DNA of 64,000 nucleotides, from the NCBI RefSeq assembly GCF_024868665.1, contig NC_079906.1, positions 13,020,807-13,084,806 on the forward strand. Reading direction: 5' to 3'. How positions within the stretch are numbered: the first letter of the stretch is position 1; each line of letters opens with the position of its first letter. The translations under genes were made by a program, and so were the position numbers. The notes under the pieces are model-generated. The model saw nothing but the letters and a program-made list of their open reading frames with translations, did no database searches and was not told the DNA's origin. Source of the DNA: Triplophysa rosa (taxonomy: Eukaryota > Chordata > Actinopteri > Cypriniformes > Nemacheilidae). Positions 23,483-34,528 of the stretch are shown in pieces.

Positions 23483-26400
23483 GGGCGCTGAGCGCTCGCA
23501 TGAACTCAATGAATTACGCTGTTTTAGTGAAGAAAATAATTAAGGAAAAGCCCATACCTGTCCATAAAACAGCTTTTGATTCGACTGTCCAATTACTTTT
23601 GGTCCCTTGAAAAAGGGGGGAGCTACATATTAAAGAGCTGTAATTCCTAAACCCTTCATCTAATCTGGATGTGAAAACACTCTAAATAAAGCTGAGAGTG
23701 TGCACTTTAAGACAGTATCCATTATAAAACTGTAACTTGAATACATTTTGGTACACAGCTAAAATAAAAAATGTGCCTCTGTCCAAATATTTATGGACCT
23801 AACTAATATATATACACGAATATACAGGTGCTGGTCATATAATTAGAATATCATCAAAAAGTTGATTGATTTCACTAATTCCATTCAAAAAGTGAAACTT
23901 GTATATTATATTCATTCATTACACACAGACTGATATATTTCAAATGTTTATTTCTTTTAATTTGATGATTATAACTGACAACTAATGAAAATCCCAAATT
24001 CAGTATCTCAGAAAATTAGAATATTACTTAAGACCAATACAAAGAAAGGATTTTTAGAAATCTTGGCCAACTGAAAAGTATGAACATGAAAAGTATGAGC
24101 ATGTACAGCACTCAATACTTAGTTGGGGCTCCTTTTGCCTGAATTACTGCAGCAATGCGGCGTGGCATGGAGTGGATCAGTCTGTGGCACTGCTCAGGTG
24201 TTATGAGAGCCCAGGTTGCTCTGATAGTGGCCTTCAGCTCTTCTGCATTGTTGGGTCTGGCATATCGCATCTTCCTCTTCACAATACCCCATAGATTTTC
24301 TATGGGGTTAAGGTCAGGCGAGTTTGCTGGCCAATTAAGAACAGGGATACCATGGTCCTTAAACCAGGTACTGGTAGCTTTGGCACTGTGTGCAGGTGCC
24401 AAGTCCTGTTGGAAAATGAAATCTGCATCTCCATAAAGTTGGTCAGCAGCAGGAAGCATGAAGTGCTCTAAAACTTCCTGGTATACGGCTGCGTTGACCT
24501 TGGACCTCAGAAAACACAGTGGACCAACACCAGCAGATGACATGGCACCCCAAACCATCACTGACTGTGGAAACTTTACACTGGACCTCAAGCAACGTGG
24601 ATTCTGTGCCTCTCCTCTCTTCCTCCAGACTCTGGGACCCTGATTTCCAAAGGAAATGCAAAATTTACTTTCATCAGAGAACATAACTTTGGACCACTCA
24701 GCAGCAGTCCAGTCCTTTTTGTCTTTAGCCCAGGCGAGACGCTTCTGATGCTTTCTGTTGCTGACCAACTTTATGGAGATGCAGATTTCATTTTCCAACA
24801 GGACTTGGCACCTGCACACAGTGCCAAAGCTACCAGTACCTGGTTTAAGGACCATGGTATCCCTGTTCTTAATTGGCCAGCAAACTCGCCTGACCTTAAC
24901 CCCATAGAAAATCTATGGGGTATTGTGAAGAGGAAGATGCGATATGCCAGACCCAACAATGCAGAAGAGCTGAAGGCCACTATCAGAGCAACCTGGGCTC
25001 TCATAACACCTGAGCAGTGCCACAGACTGATCGACTCCATGCCACGCCGCATTGCTGCAGTAATTCAGGCAAAAGGAGCCCCAACTAAGTATTGAGTGCT
25101 GTACATGCTCATACTTTTCATGTTCATACTTTTCAGTTGGCCAAGATTTCTAAAAATCCTATCTTTGTATTGGTCTTTAGTAATATTCTAATTTTCTGAG
25201 ATACTGAATTTGGGATTTTCATTAGTTGTCAGTTATAATCATCAAATTAAAAGAAATAAACATTTGAAATATATCAGTCTGTGTGTAATGAATGAATATA
25301 ATATACAAGTTTCACTTTTTGAATGGAATTAGTGAAATAAATCAACTTTTTGATGATATTCTAATTATATGACCAGCACCTGTATATACATTAATACTTT
25401 GTGTGTGTATAAGTTTTTTTATTAAAAGACTAATGTTTTCAGTTCTCACCATATGAATACGTGTCCGGCAAAGGGACTCCGTGGCCGGCGAGCTCCTGGA
25501 AGGTCCAGAACTTATTGACGCAGTTAAGGATTGCTTGTGGCCGGTTGACCAGACGGCAGCCCATCTTCTCCAGGTGACGCAGAACAGTGATGTCACTGTC
25601 CGACTGGACCCACGGGGTCGGAACACGCACCACGGCAACTTGCGGGAACGAGGTCACAATCTCCTGGCCGACCCGCAGACCTGAGAGAAACAAAAATATG
25701 AGTATATCATACAGTGTTCAGTCAGTTCTGTGATAATTGTGAACAGTCAGTACAGCGTGTGTTTTAGTCAGTGCAGTATTATGTAGATTACACCCAAGTA
25801 TCCAAGTAACCAATGAGAGCCAGTCTTTTGTTTGGACAAAACATGCTTGGCATTTGACGGATGAACTGGCCTTGGTTCACAAAACACGCAGCATCTCCGT
25901 AATACTAAATAGCTGAGATCAAGCAGTTACACAACACTGCAGAAGGTCTCTTGCTTCGTCTCTGTACTGCGATGTTCATGCTGACCCACTAACCTAGTTT
26001 GCACTGCTCTCTGTTTTGAATCAAGATTTCACTGAAGATATATGCTCAATTAAACACTAGCCTTAAGTCAATTAGTAAACTCTAAAACCAGTTTTTAAAG
26101 CAGATGCCCTGTGATTGAATTCGAATTGTAGGCTTGACTCTGAATTAACACACAAGGGGTTGCGAGAGATCAAACCTTCACTGCGCATTTCATATAATCT
26201 TATACATGTAAATAAGCAAGCAAATGTGTTTAAATGGAACAAACAACAGAAGAAATTGAGACAGGATTTCAGAGGCGATTGCATAACGCGAAGCACATGT
26301 TTTTTTATTTTTTAAAGGAATGGCAACAGATAACAGGAAGTGCAAGAGAGAGAAGACATGAGAACAAGAGAGACAAAACATGAATGCGTCACAATCTCGC

Positions 26401-29400
26401 GTCTCTCTCTCTCTCCATTTCTCCGCCATCTTAGGATGGAGCAAAACACACAAACCACGACTCAGCATCTTCACTAGCAACTGCTTCATCAGCACTCCCT
26501 CTTCCTCTCATGGATCAAAAAGAAAGCTTCAAATGCAAAGCCAAAAGCGACTTCAAATGCAAGCAGTTAAAGCAGCACAACATTAAAGCATTTGCCATGT
26601 TTTTTTAACATTACTATTGTTTTAAGTGTGCTAACTTTATTGTATTCTGCCTGAAAAGGTACAACATTTACATTACCAACCATTTAGAGACCACAGCTCC
26701 GTTCATAGAGAGCTACCTTCTATGGAGCTTAAAGGGATAGTTAACCCCCAAAAAACTCTGTCTACGTCTCTTTATTCAATAAAACAAAAGATGTTTTGAG
26801 AAGTGTCCAAGCGGTTTTGCCTTCACTATAAAAGTCGACATGGGCCAAAGTTGTTCCGTTACCAACATTCTTCAAAATATATTTTTTTGTGTTCTGCCGA
26901 AGGAAGAAAGTCATAAGTTTGGGATGACGTGAGGGTGAGTAAATGATGAACATTTTCTTTTTTGGGTGAACTGTCCCTTTAACACTATACACAAGCAACC
27001 TCTCTTCACATAAATATTACTAAGACATGAGTCTAAACCAGTGGTCGCCAACCCGTCGATCGCGATCGACTGGTCGATCTTTGAGACGTTACTTGTCGAT
27101 CCCCGAAAGTAGGCTAATACGAAAAGGGAGAGACAAATATATTGTGCCTGATCAATGTCCAGTTTTGCAAGCGCATCTCTCTTTCTCTTCATTCAGTGGT
27201 TGTATGTTTTTAAGTTCTGCATTAATCTTTTCATGGCTGTATAAATAATGATTCCCTGGCCTGCGTGAGTTTTTAATGCGACCGTTATCATTAATCACAT
27301 TTCATTGTGATGCGTGACTGCGCGTGATCGCTCTTCAGTGTTTCTAATGTCGGTGGTCAGTGATCAAATGCAAAATGAGACTCGCGCATGCACTGGCGTA
27401 ACTGTCATTTGGAGGTCACTATACTGTTGCGGTGCAAATTACGCTTAAAAACAGTTTATTCATATGACATAAAAATGTCACTTGTTCGTTGGCGTTTTTG
27501 TGCTTTTACACTGGATGCGCAAGCAAGCGCTGCGGTTTCATACTGTCCGCGTATCTGGAATCGCGGCTCTCTGTCTTCAGCGAATGTAACTTACGAGTGT
27601 GAGCAATGGGATATGGTGAGAAAGCGTCGCATTTTAATGTTGAGTTTGTCTGAAAGACAACATCGGTCTATTCACAAAGTTGTAATAGTGAATGATCCGC
27701 GGGTCTGTCAGTGATGGTAAACTGCACCAGTACTATCTCATGCGGGAGATGACATCTCCTGCTGATATCCTATTTATGTTTTCAATTAGCCTAATATGAT
27801 AGCCCATTCCATACTACTACCTTTAGCTATTTTATGAAACAGATACTTATTTTACCAAGACATTATTAGACGGGTAAAAGTAAATAGATAAATGATTTAA
27901 AATAAATAATTAACGTTGTTGTTATTATTAGGGCCCATTTATAACATTTCCATCTATATGATGTATTTACTTAAAAGTAAACTAAATAAATGCATCATAA
28001 AGAACAAATCTTTATACAGTAAATACCTAAATAATTAGGGTCTTGTTAAACTTATTCTAAACCTCGTTTTAATGTCAAGCTGTCATGTATGAATTAAAGT
28101 CCTTGAACTGGTGTTTAAATTGGTGTTTTTCACCTCATTATGGCACACTGAAAGTGGCAACTCTACATGTTACAAAGTTTGCTTAGTTGCATCTGAAAAG
28201 TGGAACAAAGAATTTCAGGTAATTCAAATAGACCCACAATTGTAGACTAAATAAAAGGCCTCAAGCAGGAGGTTCAATCTGGGCTGTTTTTATTTTCAAC
28301 TTTTTGAATGGTAGATCTTGCCTTTCAACAATTCTGATGTCGGGGATCTTAGGCTCAAAAAGGTTGGTGACCACTGGTCTAAACTAATGACTCTATTGTC
28401 AAAATCTATAGTTAACACAAATTTTCTCTCAAGTGATGATTTTTACGCTCAAGGGTAACAGTTTAACATTATTCTTGTTCCAATCTAAGGAAATAGTACA
28501 CGGCTTTATACAGTATAAGACTGAGGGCCAACTGACATTCAATCAGGTCTAACCGATTTCCTGAGGAAATGACAGACACATTCACTGCAGTACACAGAAC
28601 AGCCCTGAAAACTGTTTTTATAGCAAACACACGTGCGTGTGTGTCAGAGTGCATTCTTATTTGTTTTTAATCGTTTGAAGTCAATGAAAACCGCGAAAGA
28701 AATAAACCAGTGAGGTTTTTCAGCTTGATCTTGCCTGAAGCAAGTAAATGAAGCTACAGCCTCAGAGCAAATACTACACATGCAGTCCATCTTCCTCACT
28801 TCCACCGTGCCAATTCTGCTGCAGCTGTTTCGTCTTAAGAAACATGACCATCACACACGCACGCACATACACACCAGCTAGATCTTTAGGGTAATCTATT
28901 GTCCTGTGTTAAACGCGATTAAACCTACTTCAGATGTATTCTGTAACGTTGAGGTAAACTGGATTTAGATACAAGTAGCAAACCAGACAAAAGAAACATG
29001 AGGTAAATAAACCCCATAAACTCACACCGCAGCTAATTACTGTGTTTGGCTCCTATTCCATGTTTTATATCTGCAGGCTGGTCAAATGATCTGATCTAGT
29101 ACAGCTAACGCTTAGATTATCACTTATGGTTATCACAAATCACAGTGGTGTCAATTAAACACAGAGAATCAGTAGCAGCACGGGAGTCATATTATCTTCA
29201 GCCTAACAAGTGAATTATACCCATTCTATCAGATAATGAAAGGTAATCACCACCATACAAAGCTACTTAAAGCTATCATGACAAGTCTCTTGTCATGATG
29301 AGCGTTCACACTTATATTTTGTAGATATGTAGATCTTGGGAAACGGTTCATTAAATTAGTTGTTTATAGATTAATCTGCAGTTTCATTTACGACCGAGGA

Positions 29401-31552
29401 AACCTCACTATATCCTAAACAGTCAGTTGAATCCAGACGTGCAACATTTGCATTTTATTTTTTTAAGCCTGCTTGCATGTGTATGTGTGAGTCGGTAAAT
29501 TGGTGTTACATTTCTCATCATTTAGTGGAATGGACACTAGGCAAGATGTCAAAAAGTAACAAACACTAAACATTGACTGCTTATTGATTATTTGATTCCT
29601 GTGTGTGGTGAAACACACAAAGTACTCTATTGCAGTACCTGTCAACACATCTACAAATAAATGTTTATGAATTTTAAATAAATCATGACAAAGGCAAAAT
29701 AACAGTATTTTACTGACGCAAGCGGTTTATGAAAATCTTGACGAGTGGAGTTTCTGTCTAAACACGTGTGGTGAGGAGGACTTCTCTCCCTGTGTCACGA
29801 TTATGTGCTGACCCACTCTGTGTCTCATATTGATGATGTAACTCAGCAGAATGTTAGGATCTCAGGAGGGGTGGTTAAATCCCAGGGCTGACCAACTGTC
29901 CACCATCTAATCAGATACAGGCAAGCAGATCGCACACACACACAACCTGCTGCAGTTGTGATGCTGTCATTCATGTTCTACACACAGCAGTCTACCTTCG
30001 GTTACAGTTTCTAATCTATGTATTGTATGATATATTTTTCTCTTATATTTACAAATTGTGGCAGGCACAGTTATCCTTTTTGAAATTACTGTGCATATAG
30101 ATGTAAATTGTACCAGTCTATGCATTAACTAGGAATTAAACCTTATGTCTGGCTTTGCTAACCAGTTGTAGGAACGTGCATCTATCATTTGCCTTTGCTC
30201 ATCTTGTCTGTTCTGGTTGTCCTGTCAGAATAGTTGTCCAACATGTTGCAATCACATCACTAAACGTAAAGCTGCTGATTCAAAGCAGAAATGCACTGGT
30301 GCATAGCCACTCCCTTTACCTCAGGTCCATGTGAAATGCAATGTCCTACTCACCATCTGCCCCCCTTCACCTCCCCCAAAAGAAAGTCTTTCCCCCCAAG
30401 ACAAGATGCAAAACAGCCCTACCCACCCCAATGTCAAAATTTCTTTAGAAACTTCCCAAATCTGAATTTGCATACAAATGTTTAAAATGGGTTTAGTCTG
30501 CATGATTACATCAATATCAAGTAACAAACTACCTCAGGTAAAACTGTTTTAATTTTAAATGGTAAGGTTCATTTAACATGAATGAATCCATGACTACAAG
30601 GCCCCAGTATTCAAATGAGATGCTGAAATGTTCAAGCACATTGGAGCATACACATCAAGTTCATTCGACAATATACAACGGGATCATGACAGCATTACAT
30701 CAGTGTTCTTCCTAAACATGATCAAATAAACCTATTCTGACGAGACTGGTGTTTCAGAGGAGGTTAGCACGTGACTAATCGGTTATTTCGATTAAAGCCC
30801 TTTGTGGAGTCTGGCGCGAATGCGTCACCGCGTTCTCACGAATTTAATTCATTTTTTTATGAAATCTCAGACTAGGAGAATAAAACAAAAACGGTCAAAA
30901 ATGTTCACTAAATAATCGCGGGTGTAATTTTCAACCGCTGAATTGCTGCTCTTTGTGACCGTCGCGCCATCTGCCATCTCTCTAGGATTTATGTTGATAA
31001 TGAACGCGCTCGAGCCCGCACACTCGTGACTGTTCACCCGTTCGCGCGCATATGCTGCAACAATAAACGGCCATGTAATACATTAAGGACCGATATATTG
31101 TTTCATACAACGATAAAGAATAAAAACGAGTGTGGTTGTTGGAATGGCTATAAGTGGGTTAGGCGGTCACCCGCGCGCATAAATACACAATATACACAAA
31201 CACTCGCATGCACATCCGCTCAATGCAAGCGCTCCAAGTAACTTATCCACGTTGACCAGCTATTCAACAAATGAAACGATTCAAAAACATCAGGCGAAGG
31301 AAAAAAGATCTAACGTTAGTTAAATATGTGATATATGTATATATACATGTGTGTATGTATGTTAATGAACGTATGTGTTTGGTATTTACCAAGCTGTCCG
31401 TCCGTGATGGTCAGAACGATCTCATCCATCAGAAGATAGCGGAATTCGACATCGTCCTCGACGCAGCGCTCCTTCAAGGCTCGCAGGATCTGAACCTGCG
31501 GGTATTCCTGGCTGATCCGCCGGTCTGTGACAAACCACACCCGGGAGCACAT
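17002..31552 (-). CDS. rimkla: N-acetylaspartylglutamate synthase A (RimK-like ATP-grasp ligase)
   Basis: Five exons read right to left: 31552-31390, 25680-25450, 19446-19360, 18142-17939, 17519-17002. They total 1203 bp, or 400 aa (human 391), with phase-consistent GT-AG junctions. The enzyme joins N-acetylaspartate and glutamate in an ATP-dependent peptide ligation to make the neuropeptide NAAG, and acts in the cytosol of neurons. The N-terminus reads [22 protein letters not shown]. The conserved blocks [21 protein letters not shown] and [19 protein letters not shown] precede the ATP-grasp core (about residues 115-325), which has [37 protein letters not shown] and the metal-binding VCEANANVG. 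The C-terminal tail is low in conservation and has four hexapeptide-like repeats (E-V/I-x-I/P-P-T/N) near residue 330. The tail motif MSLLSVVS is also typical of RIMKLB, but linkage to zmynd12 and the [10 protein letters not shown] start favour rimkla. Confidence 0.92.
17520..19359 (-). other. rimkla introns 4 and 3
   Basis: Two introns surround exon 4 (17939-18142). They are AT-rich, with no recognisable gene or complete element. Short ORFs on both strands look random. Confidence 0.5.
19447..21690 (-). other. Left part of rimkla intron 2
   Basis: Intronic sequence. It contains one Angel-like MITE (20206-20528), a block with repeated GGTGGCAC/GTGCCACC words (19500-19900) that looks like a decayed dispersed repeat, and an AG-rich stretch near 21300. 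No coding exon is seen. Confidence 0.5.
20206..20528. mobile_element. Angel-like palindromic MITE
   Basis: Ends are TTAAAGGGACATTCACCC and GGTGAACTGTCCCTTAA. Long inverted arms meet around 20390 (ACTATGGGACTCAATGGGGG area). It lies in rimkla intron 2. Confidence 0.88.
22322..22880 (+). mobile_element. 5'-truncated non-LTR retrotransposon (LINE) 3' end
   Basis: The segment between the foldback arms ends GATGTGACAATAAAAGTGAG, the tail style of several fish LINEs (repeated GTGA/TTGA words after GTGACAATAAA). Upstream are words such as GGCTACTAGACTGCTCAAC and TACTTTGCA, also common in LINE 3' UTRs. No reverse transcriptase coding sequence remains. Confidence 0.5.
23442..23482. repeat. AG microsatellite
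   Basis: An AG tract, interrupted once, inside the right arm of foldback element A. Confidence 0.9.
24112..24759 (-). pseudogene. Tc1-like transposase, C-terminal half (left copy)
   Basis: The minus-strand frame stays open over the catalytic domain. It holds an FSDESKF block (first Asp region), [14 protein letters not shown] (second Asp) and [11 protein letters not shown] (Glu). The N-terminal helix-turn-helix and first half are absent. Upstream of 24760 the frame runs into the antisense of the other arm and loses all similarity, so this cannot make an active enzyme. Confidence 0.85.
24760..25095 (+). pseudogene. Tc1-like transposase, C-terminal fragment (right inverted copy)
   Basis: About 110 residues from [16 protein letters not shown] to KGAPTKY, nearly identical to the left copy on the other strand (one His to Asp change near the end was noticed). 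It has only the second Asp and final Glu blocks and begins abruptly at the foldback junction. Confidence 0.85.
26729..26982. mobile_element. Angel-like palindromic MITE (short copy)
   Basis: Ends are TTAAAGGGATAGTTAACCCC and GGGTGAACTGTCCCTTTAA, with an inner AACATTCTTCAAAATATATT block. At about 254 bp it is one of the shorter copies. Confidence 0.85.
27039..28376. mobile_element. hAT-family DNA transposon, non-autonomous, 1338 bp
   Basis: Terminal inverted repeats are CAGTGGTCGCCAACC at the left and, inverted, CAGTGGTCACCAACC at the right (one mismatch). It is flanked by the perfect 8-bp target duplication GTCTAAAC at 27031-27038 and 28377-28384. CAG-TG ends and 8-bp duplications are the hallmark of hAT. 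Just inside the left end is a palindrome around TCGATCGCGATCGA. The internal reading frames (the longest 108 codons at 27388-27714) show no BED finger or hATC dimerisation domain that I recognise, so it probably depended on another element's transposase. Confidence 0.88.
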
Positions 31553-32400
31553 GTTGTGGAGCTAGAAGTGCTGCACTTAGGGTCGCTGCGACGAGGACAC
31601 GAAACTAAAGCCACACAAAGAGCTGCAGCAGTGTAACACCTTTTTAAAGGTCCAGTCTAAACTGATCTAAGGTCTCACAAAAAAACCCCGACTAAAGACA
31701 CCGAAGATAAATTTTTCACTAACACGCGGTGAGAGGCAACGGTTTCGCCTCCCAGATAACCAAAATGATAATACCGAGGTCCCCCGCCGAGGGGCAATAG
31801 TAACTGCCCCCAACACGGGAGATCAGAAGCCTCACTAATGAGCTCGACTTGTACCTCTCGCCACTATTCAGACTTTAACGATATCACGGTAAACCGCAAC
31901 CAAAGTATAAAAAAAAGGCGGATGAGAGTCTGAATCTTGTGACGAGTGATGCCTCTGGTGATCTTAGGTGCTCGCGCTGCTCTCAATCCAACGCCTCGGC
32001 TTTTCCAGCACGCGCTTCGCGTTTACAACTATTTCCCTCGCGCTTATGCACGGCTCGCACGGACCAATGGGAAGGAAGGGCTCAGCCTCCCATCGACCAA
32101 TAGCCGACCAGGGTCCTCGTCGAGGCAGCTCTTGGAGCCAATCCGAAGAGAGAACAAGAGGAGGCTCGAGAGGTCTGCAGGAGCCAATGGTAAACGTGGG
32201 GAAGGAGGACGTTTGCGCGCGTGCTCGTGCCCGGCTACGATTTTTTTTGTGTGTGTGCGCGTGGCAGGAATTGCAGCAAGGCAGAAGGGGAGGGCGTCTA
32301 CGAGAGCGCGCTCTGCTCCCGAACCGGTTCATACCGGGCGCGGGGAGGTTTGGTTTGGTTTAGTTTGGATGCCAACGCCTCTGTCTCGCTCACTCTACGT
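31553..32400 (-). promoter_or_regulatory. CpG-rich promoter region of rimkla
   Basis: The region upstream of the rimkla start codon is CpG-dense. It holds four CCAAT boxes, all on the plus strand, at 32064-32068, 32097-32101, 32138-32142 and 32184-32188, spaced 33-46 bp apart. Such arrays bind NF-Y. No TATA box is evident, fitting a CpG-island promoter. The exact transcription start is not determinable. Overlapping ORFs here on both strands are composition artefacts. Confidence 0.6.
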
Positions 32401-34320
32401 GTTGAAGCAGTCGAGAAATGGTTCAGCGAACCCCCCCACACACCCTTTATAATGAGAGTATATGCGCAAAGGGGAGGTGGGGGCGAGAGCGTCCGCAGGC
32501 GCATCCTTTGTGTAGCTCAACTGACGGTTTCTTACTGTCGTGGCAACACCATAACAACAAAACACTGTCGATTGTGTTCTTGGAAAGGCAGATGTCGGAT
32601 ATACAGTCTAGAATTTCGAGTCAATATACAACCATGCCTCAAAGCAACATTTTAACACATGATGTTCTTCTGTATGAAATTGTTTAGCTGCACTGCATGT
32701 GATGCAATACCATTCACAGACTACAACATACCATGGCAAGTGACCCACTTTGGCTTTGTTTACACTAAGAGAAACAGAGAAACGTATTAGTACTATTAGA
32801 TGTGATTTGATGAATCACAGACAGACTGCTGCTTATTTTACCCCTTTAAAACATTATCTATTTAAATAAATGTAACCATAATAAATGTGTCACTAAACGG
32901 TACCTTTATATAAAAGTAAACAATTTGCCGTGTTAGATGAATGCTAAAAATATTCATTTTATCTAGTTCACAGAAATGACTTGACACGTACATAAAGAGA
33001 TGCACTTAAATGTCGTTTCGTCCTTAAGAACTATTGGGATCGCGCCCAATTTCGACTCAATACGTCTATCAACCCCTTTCTTTGCCAATCAGCTTACGCG
33101 AAATGCTTAGAGGGCGGTACCTTTATGGTGTGATCCTCATTTCTTTGTCCATACATTACACATCGTATCTGAATAAGTATTAGTTAACAAATGTTACCTT
33201 ATTATTTTCACGAAATATTTTTATGTGATGGACAACCTAAAGTTTTGGTTTAGTTCAAGCAATCCCAACATCGTCAAACAATAAAGACTACTAGACCCAA
33301 GTGATGTAATGGGCGACGTTGCCTTGATGTAAATTTCTCGGTGTGAGGTCATGCAGTGCGCCAACGCTGCCACCCAGTGGATATTATTAGTCTAGCATCA
33401 GCACACCATTTTGCAACAACATCGTTTATGAATATACAGGAGAGCTATACAGATGCAACTTAACGTTGGAAACGTTGAACATCTTATTGTCTTTTGTTTA
33501 ACCATTTTCCAGTCCACAGACACATTGCGCATTCTGGATCTGAAACCACTTTAAGCTTTTCAGGCTTGTAAAATCTGATTAAATAGGGAATATAAATACT
33601 CCTTTTTGGTTTAACACCTGAATAAAAAAGTGTAGCTTCTATATATGTATGTATACCAAGCTGCATCCTTCACAATATAAAAACAGCTAAAAACGTATAA
33701 TTTGCCAAGTCTTAATAAGCCTTATGCACATTACCTTGCCCAACCCCATACTTCAAGCGCAAAGCACTGGTTGAAACGAGATTGTCAAAGCCCTCGAAAC
33801 ATTGCACACTGAGGACACCTTCTGGTTAACGCTTGTAAATACAATGCAAAAGCTTTAAGCAAGTAGACGATGCTATGGCAATGTGTTGTACACACACTTT
33901 CAAATCTTTGCATTATGTTCATACTAATACAATATTTTGAATATGTTATGTTTCTATATGTGTGGTTTCATATGAAATTAAAAAAGAAACGTCCCTTTTT
34001 TTAAAGGGTTCTACCTTTCAGAGAACATATAGGGCATAGGAATATTTTTGTTTGGAATTCACCCCTAGTTTACTGATAGTAAGCAGTTAAGGTCACAGTT
34101 ACATCAAAGAAGCATTTTGCCCAGGGTTCTTGCTTGAACATCCCATAGGCTTTCTGCAGGGCAGAATGAGGATGGTACATGTGAAATAATATAAACTACA
34201 TAAAGTACTCTTATTAACTGACCAAAGTATTACAAATGTGAGAATTATACATTAAAGCACGGATTTTAAAGTCAGACTTTGAATTTTGATGTCAATTCCA
34301 CTATTGCACACACATATTAC
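32401..34320. other. Intergenic, rimkla to prdm2 (right of rimkla promoter)
   Basis: CpG content falls away after about 32560. I see no gene, RNA or complete transposon, only AT-rich sequence. Confidence 0.5.
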
Positions 34321-34324
34321 AGAG

Positions 34325-34463
34325 TATTTAGTTTAATTACATCAGAAGTAACTGTAATTAAATTACAGAAAAAATAAGAGTAATGCCTTACTTTACTTTT
34401 TCAAGGAGAAAGTAATTAAATTACAGTAACTAATTACTTAGTAACTAGTTACACCCAACACTG
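34325..34463. mobile_element. Fragment of a hAT-type MITE end
   Basis: The inverse reads CAGTGTTGGGTGTAACTAG followed by TTACTAAGTAATTAGTTAC, an end type common among fish hAT-like elements. Only one end is present. Confidence 0.4.
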
Positions 34464-34528
34464 ATTGTAACATGGGGAGAGTTGTAACACCAACAGTTCC
34501 ACCACTCAGGGATAAGAAAGGAGTCATG

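Larger units (their letters stand above)
21700..23807. mobile_element. Foldback Tc1-like element A: two inverted 5' halves
   Basis: The arms are inverted: 21700-22310 on the left and about 22940-23807 on the right, sharing the subterminal block around GGACCAAAAGTAATTGGACA and its inverse. The outer right end has TGTCCAAATATTTATGGACC, the terminal region of a Tc1 subfamily. Reading inward, each arm encodes the degenerate start of a Tc1-like transposase: on the plus strand from 22028 ([16 protein letters not shown]), and on the minus strand the helix-turn-helix region ([11 protein letters not shown], then frames matching a GRPRKT-type and NPFTT region). The left outer end is decayed. The right arm also has an AG tract and extra sequence. 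The centre holds a LINE 3' end. Confidence 0.75.
23820..25387. mobile_element. Foldback Tc1-like element B: two inverted 3' halves
   Basis: Near-perfect inverted arms of 628 bp each occupy 23820-24447 and 24760-25387, around a 312-bp centre. The ends read TATACAGGTGCTGGTCATAT and its inverse, with TA at the border as expected of Tc1/mariner. Each arm carries the C-terminal part of a Tc1-like DDE transposase, including the [23 protein letters not shown] block with the last catalytic Glu: minus strand in the left arm, plus strand in the right arm. The centre continues the minus-strand transposase only ([22 protein letters not shown]). Both copies end KGAPTKY. There is no 5' half and no N-terminal DNA-binding domain. 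The equal arm lengths with few mismatches imply a fairly recent origin. Confidence 0.9.
25681..31389 (-). other. rimkla intron 1
   Basis: A 5.7 kb intron between exons 2 and 1. It contains an Angel-like MITE (26729-26982) and a hAT element (27039-28376). The remainder (28400-31389) is AT-rich unique-looking sequence with no supported gene. Confidence 0.6.

Noticed and set aside
31946..32655. Overlapping ORFs on both strands in the CpG-rich block near rimkla
   Set aside because: High GC removes stops. Frames overlap on both strands and show no domain; the region is better read as promoter.
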